Assembly (NCBI GenBank): GCA_937922655.1
Contig: CALAJH010000065.1
Coordinates: 1-41,923 of the forward strand
Direction: 5' to 3'
Length of the DNA: 41,923 nt
Source: an uncultured Bacteroidia bacterium
GTDB taxonomy: Bacteria; Bacteroidota; Bacteroidia; J057; CALAJH01
This document shows positions 1-7,938 of this stretch, one piece after another. The position numbers were made by a program, and so were the translations under genes. The notes below the pieces were generated by a model that worked only from the letters and a program-made list of their open reading frames with translations, made no database searches and was not told the origin of the DNA. The first letter of the stretch is position 1, and every line of letters begins with the position of its first letter.

Positions 1-139
<139 letters not shown>

Positions 140-183
140 AAGTCTGTTTCCCTTACCCTATAAGTGCCTTCCTGCTTCCCTTA

Positions 184-196
184 CTCTCAAAGAACT
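184..196 (-). promoter_or_regulatory. boxA-like antitermination element in the rRNA leader
   Basis: The minus strand reads GTTCTTTGAGAG about 45-55 nt before the 16S gene, inside the leader made from all three promoters. This resembles the boxA sequence (core CTTT) bound by the NusB/S10 antitermination complex in rRNA operons. The call rests on similarity and position only. Confidence 0.45.
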
Positions 197-248
197 TTTA
201 TGACCATCCCTCGCTTGCGCTTGGGCGTTTGTTTCTATTTTAGAGCCG

Positions 249-279
249 CAAAATTAGCGCTTGTTTTTCAATCCGCAAA
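249..279 (-). promoter_or_regulatory. rRNA promoter, 16S-proximal copy
   Basis: On the minus strand: TTTG (279-276), 19 nt spacer, TAATTTTG (256-249), an exact match to the Bacteroidota housekeeping promoter (TTTG at -33, TAnnTTTG at -7). Expected transcription start is near 242, giving a leader of about 105 nt. An A/T-rich stretch upstream (281-302) resembles an UP element. Confidence 0.85.
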
Positions 280-363
280 ACTTTTTCAAAAAAAATTTTT
301 TTTTCGTTCCGCGGACGCCTTCCCCTCGACCGTAACAAGTGCGATTCTTTGGGAAGGCGGATG

Positions 364-394
364 CAAAATTAGCGCCTTTTTTTCAATCCGCAAA
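364..394 (-). promoter_or_regulatory. rRNA promoter, middle copy
   Basis: TTTG (394-391), 19 nt, TAATTTTG (371-364) on the minus strand. Boxes and spacer length are identical to the other two copies. Expected start is near 357. It is preceded by an A/T-rich tract at 396-418. Confidence 0.85.
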
Positions 395-477
395 ACTTTT
401 TCAAAAAAAATTTTTTTTCGCTCCGCGGATGCCTTCCCTTCGACCGCAAGAAGTGCGATTCTTTGGAAAAGCGGATG

Positions 478-508
478 CAAAATTAGCGCCTTTTTTTCAA
501 TCCGCAAA
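478..508 (-). promoter_or_regulatory. rRNA promoter, distal copy
   Basis: TTTG (508-505), 19 nt, TAATTTTG (485-478) on the minus strand. Expected start is near 471. The upstream tract at 511-527 is A/T-rich. This is the last recognisable promoter copy before the end of the phosphatase gene at 614. A short hairpin (AAGGGG/CCCCTT, 544-558) sits between them. Confidence 0.85.
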
Positions 509-613
509 ACTTTTTCAAAAAAAAACAATCCGCGCTCTTAGCCAAGGGGAAGCCCCTTCGTCGGCCTTGAAAAGAGACTTGTCTTTGGACGCAAGGCGAG
601 TGTAACACGTCCG

Positions 614-1258
614 TTAATCGGGGACGTTGAGATGTTCGACGTCGTTGAGGCGTTCGGGGACGAAAAGCGCGCCGCGACGAACAAGGACGTTAAGGGCGGC
701 ATTTTGATGAGGAAATTGATTCATTTTTTCGAGTCCCGCCCCCGTAAGGGTCGCCAAAAGGATTCGCAGAACGCGGCCGTGAGTGCAAATGAGGACGTCG
801 CCTCGGGGGTGTCTGCGAAGAATTTCCCAAATGGCGGCAAGAACACGGGCTTGAACGACGTGAGGCGTTTCCGCGCCTTCGACGGCATAGTCGAAATCGC
901 CGTTTTCCCAACGCAAGTTGGCGTCCGAAAACATTTGTTGTTGTTCGGGGGTAGGGTCGACGCCCTCCAAGATTCCCCAATTCATCTCGTTAAGCCGAGG
1001 TTCGCGAACAAATACCGCCCCTTTTTCCATGAACGGAGCCATCGTTTGCGCCGTACGTCGCAGTCCCGTAACATAATATCCGACGAACGGATGCGTACCG
1101 TAGCGTCGAAAAAAAAGTCGTCCCTGACGGCGCCCCGTTTCGTTGAGGTCGCTATTGACCCCGCCGCCTTGAATGATTTTCGTTTTGTTGTAATCGGTTT
1201 CGCCGTGTCGAACCAAAAACAGCCTTTGGTTGGCCGGCAATGTCGTATCGGAATTCAT
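614..1258 (-). CDS. Histidine phosphatase (phosphoglycerate mutase-like) family protein
   Basis: A 214-residue protein. The signature LVRHGETDYN lies near the N-terminus, giving the catalytic His and Arg of the histidine phosphatase superfamily. The second conserved motif ICTHGRVLRILL near residue 165 supplies the second His, and a Glu near residue 85 (LNEMNWG) fits the proton donor. Likely a cytosolic phosphatase or mutase for a small phosphorylated metabolite; the substrate cannot be told. I start it at the ATG at 1258 rather than the in-frame TTG at 1270, because family members begin a few residues before the RHG motif. It is transcribed away from tRNA-His and towards the rRNA operon. Confidence 0.85.
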   Translation of the reverse strand: MNSDTTLPANQRLFLVRHGETDYNKTKIIQGGGVNSDLNETGRRQGRLFFRRYGTHPFVGYYVTGLRRTAQTMAPFMEKGAVFVREPRLNEMNWGILEGVDPTPEQQQMFSDANLRWENGDFDYAVEGAETPHVVQARVLAAIWEILRRHPRGDVLICTHGRVLRILLATLTGAGLEKMNQFPHQNAALNVLVRRGALFVPERLNDVEHLNVPD

Positions 1259-1329
1259 CGTAAATAACAACGGATGTCTTTCTTCGGTTTTCGTGGAAAG
1301 CGTCCGAAAAAAAAATTAGACGTCAAAAA

Positions 1330-1361
1330 TTTGAAATATTGGAATTGGCGCCGTATTTTTG
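1330..1361 (+). promoter_or_regulatory. Promoter of tRNA-His
   Basis: TTTG (1330-1333), 20 nt spacer, TATTTTTG (1354-1361), a match to the Bacteroidota promoter. Transcription would start near 1367, 8 nt before the tRNA. Confidence 0.75.
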
Positions 1362-1374
1362 CCGCGTTTTTGAC

Positions 1375-1449
1375 GGAGGTTGTAGCTCAGCCGGTTAGAG
1401 CGTCGGATTGTGGTTCCGAAGGTCGTGGGTTCGAGTCCCATCTGCCTCC
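1375..1449 (+). tRNA. tRNA-His (GTG anticodon)
   Basis: Full cloverleaf. D-arm GCTCAGCCGGTTAGAGC; anticodon stem TCGGA/TCCGA with loop TTGTGGT (anticodon GTG); T-arm GTGGG-TTCGAGT-CCCAT. The extra 5' G (1375) facing C73 (1449) is the G-1:C73 pair specific to tRNA-His. The acceptor stem has one T-T mismatch at pair 6. CCA is not encoded. Confidence 0.95.
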
Positions 1450-1453
1450 CTTG

Positions 1454-1493
1454 CGTTGGCCTCGGACGTTTGTCGTTCGGGGCCAACGACTTT
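1454..1493 (+). terminator. Hairpin terminator after tRNA-His
   Basis: Inverted repeat with CGTTGGCC (1454-1461) pairing GGCCAACG (1481-1488) and a partly paired GACG/CGTT interior, followed by the weak T-run ACTTTAA. It lies between tRNA-His and the convergent end of moxR. The T-run favours plus-strand termination. Confidence 0.55.
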
Positions 1494-2433
1494 AACGCGG
1501 CACTTCGACGCGCTCGATGATTTGTTTGACGGCGGCGACGGGGGTTAATCCCTGCATTTCTTTTTCCGGGGTGAGGATGATGCGGTGTCGTAAAGCGGGA
1601 ACGGCAACGAAACGGACGTCGTCGGGGGTGATGAAGTCGCGCCCTTGCATGGCGGCAACCGCTTTGGCGCCGGCCAAAATCGCAAGCGAGGCCCGAGGCG
1701 ACGCTCCCAAGAACACGGCCCCGTCGATACGCGTCCGGCGAACCAGCCGCGCAATGTATTCGACGACCGTGCGTTCGGCCCGAACCGAACGCACGGTTTT
1801 TTGGTGGGCGTCGAGCGCAGGCGCGTCCAAGACCGCCCCAATCGATGCCGAAGCCCGTCCCGCCGCTCCTTCCATTATCGCCACCTCGCCCTCAAAATCC
1901 GGATAACCCGCCTCCACCAAAAACAAAAATCGGTCCAACTGCGCCTCGGGAAGGCGATAAGTGCCTTCGTGTTCTATGGGATTTTGCGTCGCAAAGACCA
2001 AAAACGGAACGGTCATCGAATACCTAACGCCGTCTATCGTCGCCTGACGCTCTTCCATCACCTCGAAAAGAGCCGACTGCGTTTTGGCCGGCGCACGGTT
2101 GATTTCGTCGACCAAAACGAACGAAGAAAATATCGGCCCCCGTTTAAATTCAAATTCCGAGGTTTTGACGTTGAAAACGTTGGTGCCGAGAACGTCCGAG
2201 GGCATAAGGTCGGGAGTAAATTGCAAGCGCCCAAAATTGACGTCCAACGTTTTGGCCAAAAGCTTGACGGTAAGCGTTTTGGCCACCCCGGGCACACCCT
2301 CGATTAACACGTGGCCGTCGGCCAATATCGCCGCCAAGAGCAAATCCAACATCTCCTCTTGACCCACCAGCGCCTTTCGTACCTCGGCTTTAATGCTTTC
2401 GACGTCTTTGCATAAGCGTTCAATCTGCTCCAT
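1492..2433 (-). CDS. MoxR-family AAA+ ATPase
   Basis: A 313-residue cytosolic ATPase. It has Walker A GVPGVAKT at residues 46-53, Walker B FVLVDEINR at 105-113, sensor-1 region FATQNP, and the MoxR-typical EGTYRLPEAQLDRF segment. MoxR ATPases act as chaperone-like factors, usually with von Willebrand A-domain and DUF58 partners. I start at the ATG at 2433 (MEQIERL), which fits family N-termini; the longer frame upstream is composition-driven and overlaps the glycosyltransferase. No DUF58 or VWA gene is adjacent: downstream is tRNA-His, and 86 nt upstream is a glycosyltransferase. The partner genes must be elsewhere or absent. Confidence 0.92.
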   Translation of the reverse strand: MEQIERLCKDVESIKAEVRKALVGQEEMLDLLLAAILADGHVLIEGVPGVAKTLTVKLLAKTLDVNFGRLQFTPDLMPSDVLGTNVFNVKTSEFEFKRGPIFSSFVLVDEINRAPAKTQSALFEVMEERQATIDGVRYSMTVPFLVFATQNPIEHEGTYRLPEAQLDRFLFLVEAGYPDFEGEVAIMEGAAGRASASIGAVLDAPALDAHQKTVRSVRAERTVVEYIARLVRRTRIDGAVFLGASPRASLAILAGAKAVAAMQGRDFITPDDVRFVAVPALRHRIILTPEKEMQGLTPVAAVKQIIERVEVPR

Positions 2434-2519
2434 GCCGGCAATACTACGAATATTTTTGCAACCCAACGCCGTCGCTACGTAAGTCTTGTTTCCCACGAGT
2501 TTCGAAACCGGCGCCGGGT

Positions 2520-3626
2520 TCAATTCGCCCGTGCGTAAAGTTTTTCGTATTCTTTGACGACGACGCGGATGTCGAAGCGGTTTTTGACGTCCTGGAGAGC
2601 GTTGGCAACGATGCGCTTTTTTTCGTCGGGGTTCTGTAAAAAAAAGCGCACGCCTTCGGCAATGCCCTTGGGGTCGTTGAAGTCCACGACGTAGGCGTTG
2701 TGCAGGTGGCGGACAAATTCCAAGGCTATGCCCGAAAGAGTGAACACGCACGGCACGCCCGCCGCCGGCGCCTCGACGTACGTCTGGCCGAAGGCCTCCA
2801 AATAAGGGTCTATCGGCACGTGGACGTACACGTCGAAAAGCCGATAGAGCGAAAAAACGTCGGACTCAAACGGGATTTCCACGTAACTTTCGGGCGGCAA
2901 ATGATTTTGTAGCAATTTTTTGACTTCCGGGGCGTAATCGCCCGAAGCGTTGGCCAAAATCAAGAGTAAATCCGGGTAGTCGTTGCGCAAAACGGCGACG
3001 GCGGGAAGAATGTTTTGAAGTCCTTTGTAATGCGTATAACGGGATACGACGCCAATTACCGGAGATTTTCCCGCCGGGTTGTATTTTGAAGCGAAATCTT
3101 GGGTCGATCGGGCGATACGTTCAAAATCGAAACCGTGGGGAACGACGGTAATTTTTGAGGCTTTGGCGCCGTCGTTTTCAATCAAGACTTTTTCCACGGC
3201 TTTTGAAATAGCCAGAACGTCGGTGGCGACGGAATTGAGAAACCGGTCCACCCGCACCATTTTGGGGTGGTAAACGTGGTGATTGGAGCCGTAATGACGG
3301 GTATAAATGCGTTGAGGGACGGCGGCGGCGCGTGCCGCCGTAAAGGCGGCCAAGCCCGCATCCCAAAAGTGGGCGTGTACCGTGCGCGGCCGCCGGCGCA
3401 TAAACATTGACCACAAACGGGCCGTAACCCGGGGCAAATCTTTTTTGTCGTGGTAGGATATGCGCCGTACAAAGGCTCCGCGTTCTTTGAGCCAACGCTC
3501 GAACTCGGAATCTTTGGAATTTAAGAGTACGAAACCGGGCTTAAATTCGGGAGCCAAGTAATCGTAAAGCCATTCGAAGCCGAAAGATTTGTACAGGTGG
3601 GAAACGACGTGTACGATTTTCGGCAT
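2520..3626 (-). CDS. Family 4-type glycosyltransferase (GT-B)
   Basis: A 368-residue protein beginning MPKIVHVVSHLYKSFGFEW. The C-terminal nucleotide-sugar-binding half contains GVVSRYTHYKG (group 1 transferase start), followed by the EAFGQTYVEA segment with the E-x7-E spacing of GT4 enzymes, and late NPDEKKRIVANA helices. It likely transfers a sugar from a nucleotide-sugar donor at the inner face of the cytoplasmic membrane; the substrate is unknown. It sits 15 nt after the coiled-coil protein and 86 nt before moxR on the same strand, so it may share their transcript. It is unrelated in composition to the AT-rich polysaccharide locus at the other end of the window. Confidence 0.82.
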   Translation of the reverse strand: MPKIVHVVSHLYKSFGFEWLYDYLAPEFKPGFVLLNSKDSEFERWLKERGAFVRRISYHDKKDLPRVTARLWSMFMRRRPRTVHAHFWDAGLAAFTAARAAAVPQRIYTRHYGSNHHVYHPKMVRVDRFLNSVATDVLAISKAVEKVLIENDGAKASKITVVPHGFDFERIARSTQDFASKYNPAGKSPVIGVVSRYTHYKGLQNILPAVAVLRNDYPDLLLILANASGDYAPEVKKLLQNHLPPESYVEIPFESDVFSLYRLFDVYVHVPIDPYLEAFGQTYVEAPAAGVPCVFTLSGIALEFVRHLHNAYVVDFNDPKGIAEGVRFFLQNPDEKKRIVANALQDVKNRFDIRVVVKEYEKLYARAN

Positions 3627-3641
3627 CGGAGCGTACCGGAA

Positions 3642-4616
3642 CTATCGAATGACAAATTCGGCAAAGCCGGCGGCGTAAGCCTTGCCGTCGCCGTCCTGAA
3701 TGAAAATTTCGGCACGATGCGTACCACGGTCGTATTCGAAGGATTCGACGGGCGAAAAAACGATTTCTACGTTTTGATGTTGGTTGTTGTAAGAAACGTT
3801 CTTTTTTCCGGCAAAAACAAGCGCGCCTCGTTCGGTTTCGACGTTCGGTCTTCCCGTCATTTGGGCGGGATAAGCCTTGCCCGAAGGCGAGGTAATGACG
3901 GCATAAACAACGCGGTTGCCCGCTTCGGCAACGGTATTTTTGAGAATACGCGCCTTGATTTTGAGTTTGTCCAACTTGCGGGTACGAAATTCGGGGCCGA
4001 CGTCCACTTTTCCATTGGCCCGAACGCCCTCAAACTCGATTTCGTCCACCGACAAGCGCGCCCCTTCCTTGAGATTTTCGCTCAAAGAAGCGATGGCGGC
4101 GTTCTTTTTCTCGTTTTCTTGGCTGACAACGGCCAATTTTTCGTCTTTGGCCTTGATTTCCGCGTCTTTGGCCTCGATTTCCGCACGCAAGCGCAAGACC
4201 TCCATGCGATAGTTTTCCTTGTAGTGTTCGAATTGCATGGCGATGCCTTCGAACTTTTTGCGCTTTTCTTCGGTAAGCTGTCCGGCGCGGATGGTTTCCG
4301 CAAGTTTGACTTTGTAATAACCGAGTTTGTCTTCGAGTTCTTTGATGCGGGCGGTGAGCGCGACCTTGTCTTGACCGGCTTGGGTGAGCTGTTCGGAAAG
4401 ACGTTCGGCCTCGACGGTCAGTTCTTGCACCTCGAGTTCGAGTTTTTCGTTTTCGGCACGCAACTCGTGAATTCTGGCGCCCGCGCTAAACGAATAGGCA
4501 ATAAACCCCACGCCCAAGGCAAGGGTCATAAGGGCCAAGGCATACATGACGACTTTGCCTCTAGCGTCCAAACCCATTCCGGGGGGGAGGCTTTGCCGTG
4601 CGGCTTGTTGTTTCAT
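3642..4616 (-). CDS. Membrane-anchored coiled-coil protein of unknown function
   Basis: A 324-residue protein started at the ATG at 4616 (MKQQAARQSL), 22 nt after the zinc-ribbon gene. One transmembrane helix lies at about residues 24-45 (VVMYALALMTLALGVGFIAY). A long heptad-rich coiled coil follows to about residue 170, then a beta-rich C-terminal domain of about 140 residues. The predicted topology is N-in with the coil and C-terminal domain in the periplasm. The longer upstream frame overlaps the zinc-ribbon gene and is not used. I do not recognise the family. Conserved position between the Nif3/zinc-ribbon pair and a glycosyltransferase suggests an envelope role, but this is inference. 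Confidence 0.75.
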   Translation of the reverse strand: MKQQAARQSLPPGMGLDARGKVVMYALALMTLALGVGFIAYSFSAGARIHELRAENEKLELEVQELTVEAERLSEQLTQAGQDKVALTARIKELEDKLGYYKVKLAETIRAGQLTEEKRKKFEGIAMQFEHYKENYRMEVLRLRAEIEAKDAEIKAKDEKLAVVSQENEKKNAAIASLSENLKEGARLSVDEIEFEGVRANGKVDVGPEFRTRKLDKLKIKARILKNTVAEAGNRVVYAVITSPSGKAYPAQMTGRPNVETERGALVFAGKKNVSYNNQHQNVEIVFSPVESFEYDRGTHRAEIFIQDGDGKAYAAGFAEFVIR

Positions 4617-4638
4617 AGCGCCGTGTAAATCAAAAAAA

Positions 4639-5403
4639 TTATGAAACCAATGGTGCTTCCTGCGTTTGGGGAACGGCAAAATAAGATTCGTCGACCAAAA
4701 TACGTCCGCAATTTTCGCAAACGATGATTTGCCGGCGCTGACGAACTTCAAATTGACGTTGGGGCGGGATGATGGCGAAGCATCCGCCGCACGCGCCTTT
4801 GTTGTACATCGTAACGACGGCCAAACCGTTGCGCATATTTTTACGTATGCGGCGGTAAGCGTAAAGCAGGCGCGGCTCGATTTTCGATTCGGCTTCTTGT
4901 GCCGCCGCATGCAATTGTGCTTCTTCGATGGCCGTTTCCTCCATGATTTGGTTAAGTTCCAAGCGTTTTTCGTCCAAATCGTGTTGGCGCTCGCGATAGA
5001 TGCGTTCGACCTCAAGAATTTTCGCCTCGCGCTCGTGTATAGCCTCGGAAAATTTGCGGATTTTGCGCTCGGCCGCCATGATTTCGAGCTCGGCCACCTC
5101 GATTTCTTTGGTGACGGCCTCGTGTTCGCGACTGTTGCGCACGTTGTCGAGCTGGGCGTTGAACTTGACGATGTTGTCTTTGGAAACGGAAATGACGACG
5201 TTGCAGTCGGCGATGTCGCGCCGGGCTTGGTCGTTTTCCGCCGTCAAACGTTCGATACGGGTCTGCAAACCCTCGAGTTCGTCCTCAAGGTCGCGCACTT
5301 CCTCCGGCAAACCGCCCCGAATTTGGACAATTCGGTCGATGCGGCTGTGTATTTTTTGTAAGTCGGTAAGCGCCTGCAAACGCTGATGTACCAAGGCATC
5401 CAT
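4639..5403 (-). CDS. C4-type zinc-ribbon coiled-coil protein (CT398/CdsZ-like)
   Basis: A 254-residue protein. A long helical coiled coil (about residues 5-180) is followed by a zinc ribbon with two cysteine pairs: ACGGCFAIIPP and VCENCGRIL. This is the arrangement of the CT398 family (zf-RING_7-type ribbon). Family members commonly sit beside Nif3-like genes, as here: the Nif3 stop is 2 nt before this start. The molecular role is not established in most bacteria; RNA- or protein-binding scaffolding is plausible. It is cytosolic, with no signal or membrane segment. Confidence 0.85.
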   Translation of the reverse strand: MDALVHQRLQALTDLQKIHSRIDRIVQIRGGLPEEVRDLEDELEGLQTRIERLTAENDQARRDIADCNVVISVSKDNIVKFNAQLDNVRNSREHEAVTKEIEVAELEIMAAERKIRKFSEAIHEREAKILEVERIYRERQHDLDEKRLELNQIMEETAIEEAQLHAAAQEAESKIEPRLLYAYRRIRKNMRNGLAVVTMYNKGACGGCFAIIPPQRQFEVRQRRQIIVCENCGRILVDESYFAVPQTQEAPLVS

Positions 5404-5405
5404 CT

Positions 5406-6203
5406 CTATTGATGATAATATACGGGGTTGGTCGAAAACGGCAACAATCCCACGTCAAAATTAGGAAATTTATTTTTAATTGCCTCAAATAAAATTTCGG
5501 TGGTGTATTGTTCGGATTCGTAATGACCGACGTCGAGCAAAAACAGTTCGGCGTCGAAAAATTTGTGGTAGGAAACGTCGGCGGTAACGAGGGCGTCGGC
5601 ATGGGCGTTTTGGGCGGCGGAAATCAAAAAACTTCCCGCGCCGCCGCAAACAGCGACCCGCGATATATGAGTGGGGCCGCGTCCGTTGTGTCGTACGACG
5701 GGCGTTTGGAACGCCGTTTTCACATGTGCCAAAAATTCCGTCTTTTCCATGGGCGTGCCCAAGGTTCCCAACATGCCCGAACCGACCGAGGCGTCCCCCG
5801 CGCGAGGTTGAAGTATTTCCACGTCTTTAAGGGCCAATTTTTCGCCCATTTTCGCGTTTACCCCCCGCACGACGTTGTCCAAGTTGGTGTGGGCGGCGTA
5901 AAGGGCGACCCCGGCACGTATCGCCTTCATGATGCAACGCGACGCAAGGTCTTCGCCCGTCAAGCGTTTTTTGGCGCCGAACCATATCGGGTGGTGGGAA
6001 ACGACAAGGCCGTAACCGTTTTCCGCCGCGTATTCGACCACCCCTTCCGTCACGTCCAGCGTTACCAACGCTTTTTGAATTTCGTCCGTCGCCCTGCCGA
6101 CCAAAAGGCCGACGTTGTCGTAGGACTCGGCGTAAACCGGCGGCGCGAACGCTTCCAAGGCCGCACAAACGTCGGCAACGCGCAAAATTGTGGCGTTTGT
6201 CAT
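5406..6203 (-). CDS. Nif3-like dinuclear metal-centre protein
   Basis: A 265-residue protein. Conserved metal-binding features: VVSHHPIWFG (about residue 70), AAHTNLDNV (about 105), and the late DVGHYESEQ helix containing His and Glu ligands. Family members form hexameric toroids with two metals per subunit; some are annotated as GTP cyclohydrolase type 2 on weak grounds. The length matches the short form lacking the PII-like insertion. I choose the ATG at 6203 (MTNATILRVADVC) because the family N-terminus begins just before this helix; an in-frame ATG at 6239 is possible. It is 48 nt after rng and 2 nt before the zinc-ribbon gene. Confidence 0.88.
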   Translation of the reverse strand: MTNATILRVADVCAALEAFAPPVYAESYDNVGLLVGRATDEIQKALVTLDVTEGVVEYAAENGYGLVVSHHPIWFGAKKRLTGEDLASRCIMKAIRAGVALYAAHTNLDNVVRGVNAKMGEKLALKDVEILQPRAGDASVGSGMLGTLGTPMEKTEFLAHVKTAFQTPVVRHNGRGPTHISRVAVCGGAGSFLISAAQNAHADALVTADVSYHKFFDAELFLLDVGHYESEQYTTEILFEAIKNKFPNFDVGLLPFSTNPVYYHQ

Positions 6204-6251
6204 CGGGGCGATTACGGACGACGAACGAAAAGGTTGCATAAAATCAAAATT

Positions 6252-7802
6252 TTAATCGAATTTTATAGCCTCCCCCGTGCCGTCGAAATATTTGACGGTC
6301 GTAAACGGGAGTTGTGCGTTGGAGGTAATCGTAATCCACCGGCCGTACTTGAAAAACCATTTCCACCGGATACTCGGAAATCCGTGTTTGAAGTACGCGG
6401 CCAAATACGGGTTCATGGTCAGTTTTAAGCGTTTGACCTTGTTTTTGTTGATGAGGAAGTCCACGTTTCTTGCCACTTCGTCGGCCAAGAGTATCGAGGG
6501 CTGGATTTTGCCGGTGCCGTTGCACGACGGACAATTTTCGTCGGTGGAAATGCTTACTTCGGGCCGGACGCGGTGACGCGTGATTTGAATCAAGCCAAAA
6601 GGACTCATGGGTAAAACGGTGTGGCGGGCGCGGTCGGACTCCATGCAGTCCTTCATGTATTGATAAATTTTGCGTCGGTTCTCGGGCAAACGCTGGTCGA
6701 TGAAGTCCACGACGATGATGCCTCCCATGTCGCGAAGGCGAAGTTGGCGGGCGATTTCGGCGGCGGCCTCGAGGTTGATGCGCAGGGCGTTGTCTTCGGG
6801 CGAGAGTTCGCCCGCCTTGGCGCTGCCGCTATTGACGTCGAAAACGTGCAGGGCCTCGGTATGTTCGACGACGATGTACGCGCCGTTGGAAAGATTAACC
6901 GTTTTTCCGAAGGCGCCTTTAATTTGTTTGTCCACCCCCATGGCCTCGAATATGCCCACGCGCGACTTTTTCAAAAACAGGCGCCGGCGCAACTCGGGTT
7001 GATGACGCTCAAGAAATTCGGCAATTTCGGAATAGACCCCTTGGTCGTCGGTATAGATGGCGTCAAAGCCCGTTGAGAGCATATCACGCAAAATACCGGT
7101 GGTACGATCGAGTTCGCTTAATATTTTTTGTCCCGGTTCGGCGGTGCGGCAGGCGTGCGCCAAGTCCTCGAAGCGCTCCATGAGCCGATAAAACTCCTGA
7201 CCTATCAATTGCAGGTCGGCCCCCTCGGCCGCCGTCCGTACAATGACCCCGATGTTGCGCGGAACGATTCCCTCCAAATACCTTTTGACGCGCCGCTTCT
7301 CTTCAATCGATTTGAACTTGCGCGACACCGAAACGTCCTGCGAAAACGGCATGACGATAATATACTGCCCCGCCAACGACAGTTGGCTCGAGAGCCTCGG
7401 CCCTTTCGACGAAATGGCCTCTTTCATGATTTGTACGGGAATCAATTGACCCGTGCGAAGCACGTCGGCAATTTTCCCGTGCTTGTCGATGTCGGGAAGA
7501 GGAGTATAAAGCGACGGGTCGGTGGGGTTGTCCGGCGACGCCGTTATCGATTTCAGATATTTGAGTTGGGTCAAAATTTGCGGGCCGAGGTCGGAATAAT
7601 GCAAAAAAGCGTCCTTGTGAAAACCCACGTCCACAAAAACAGCGTTCAGCCCCGGCAAAACCCGCTTGACTTTGCCCAAGAACACGTCGCCTACCGCATA
7701 ATAGCTGCTTTTCTTTTCGTGATGCAGTTCGACGAGCCGTCTGTCCTCGAGCAACGCGATTTGCAAGCCGTCCTCGGTGGTTTCAACGATGAGCTCGTTC
7801 AC
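6252..7802 (-). CDS. rng: Ribonuclease G (RNase E/G family)
   Basis: A 516-residue endoribonuclease that matures 16S rRNA 5' ends and cuts mRNAs. N-terminal S1 domain (YAVGDVFLGKVKRVLPG, about residues 35-75 and on). Catalytic acidic residues lie in HVFDVNSG (Asp near 322) and IVVDFIDQR (Asp near 366). The Zn-link CPSCNGTG is at about 424-431, followed by the small dimerisation domain. It starts with GTG at 7802. It follows a tiny AURKAIP1/COX24-domain gene by 10 nt and precedes nif3, so ribosome-linked and RNA functions are grouped. The length is typical for RNase G; there is no RNase E-like degradosome tail. Confidence 0.95.
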   Translation of the reverse strand: MNELIVETTEDGLQIALLEDRRLVELHHEKKSSYYAVGDVFLGKVKRVLPGLNAVFVDVGFHKDAFLHYSDLGPQILTQLKYLKSITASPDNPTDPSLYTPLPDIDKHGKIADVLRTGQLIPVQIMKEAISSKGPRLSSQLSLAGQYIIVMPFSQDVSVSRKFKSIEEKRRVKRYLEGIVPRNIGVIVRTAAEGADLQLIGQEFYRLMERFEDLAHACRTAEPGQKILSELDRTTGILRDMLSTGFDAIYTDDQGVYSEIAEFLERHQPELRRRLFLKKSRVGIFEAMGVDKQIKGAFGKTVNLSNGAYIVVEHTEALHVFDVNSGSAKAGELSPEDNALRINLEAAAEIARQLRLRDMGGIIVVDFIDQRLPENRRKIYQYMKDCMESDRARHTVLPMSPFGLIQITRHRVRPEVSISTDENCPSCNGTGKIQPSILLADEVARNVDFLINKNKVKRLKLTMNPYLAAYFKHGFPSIRWKWFFKYGRWITITSNAQLPFTTVKYFDGTGEAIKFD

Positions 7803-7812
7803 TCGTCATCAA

Positions 7813-7902
7813 TTATTTCTTTTTATGACGGTTTTTGCGCAAACGTTTTTTTCTTTTATGCGTCGCCATTTTATGGCGTTTTCTTTTTTTTCCGCAGGGC
7901 AT
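7813..7902 (-). CDS. Tiny AURKAIP1/COX24-domain ribosomal protein (bS22/mS38-like)
   Basis: A 29-residue, extremely basic peptide beginning MPCGKKRKRHK and ending KKRLRKNRHKKK. ATG at 7902, TAA at 7813-7815. The pattern K-R-H-K-x-A-T-H-K-R-K-K-R followed by K-N-R-H-K-K is that of bacterial AURKAIP1/COX24-domain mini-proteins, related to mitochondrial ribosomal protein mS38. By that relationship it probably binds rRNA in the small subunit; I recall the mycobacterial relative as bS22. It lies 10 nt upstream of rng and 36 nt after the TPR gene on the same strand. A weak TATTTTTA element precedes it (about 7913-7920). Confidence 0.88.
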   Translation of the reverse strand: MPCGKKRKRHKMATHKRKKRLRKNRHKKK

Positions 7903-7938
7903 ATGTAAATGGGATAAAAATAATTCTTGGTTTGGGGA

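Larger units (their letters stand above)
249..519 (-). repeat. Tandem ~115 bp repeat carrying rRNA promoters (about 2.4 copies)
   Basis: Copies start at 249, 364 and 478 (periods 115 and 114). Each has the same order: TAATTTTG box, spacer, TTTG box, an A/T tract of about 20-25 bp, then a GC-richer block ending in GTGCGATTCTTTGG (plus strand). The third copy keeps only the promoter part and diverges near 519. Differences between units are a few substitutions and A/T-tract length changes, so duplication is recent or homogenised. Confidence 0.9.

Noticed and set aside
164-605. Overlapping open frames on both strands across the rRNA upstream region
   Set aside because: They are repeats of the promoter-bearing unit translated by chance; no known domain, and the region is explained by three promoters.
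2434-2751. Longer MoxR frame starting at 2751
   Set aside because: The added 106 residues are Arg/Pro-rich and antiparallel to nothing known; they overlap the end of the glycosyltransferase gene in another frame.
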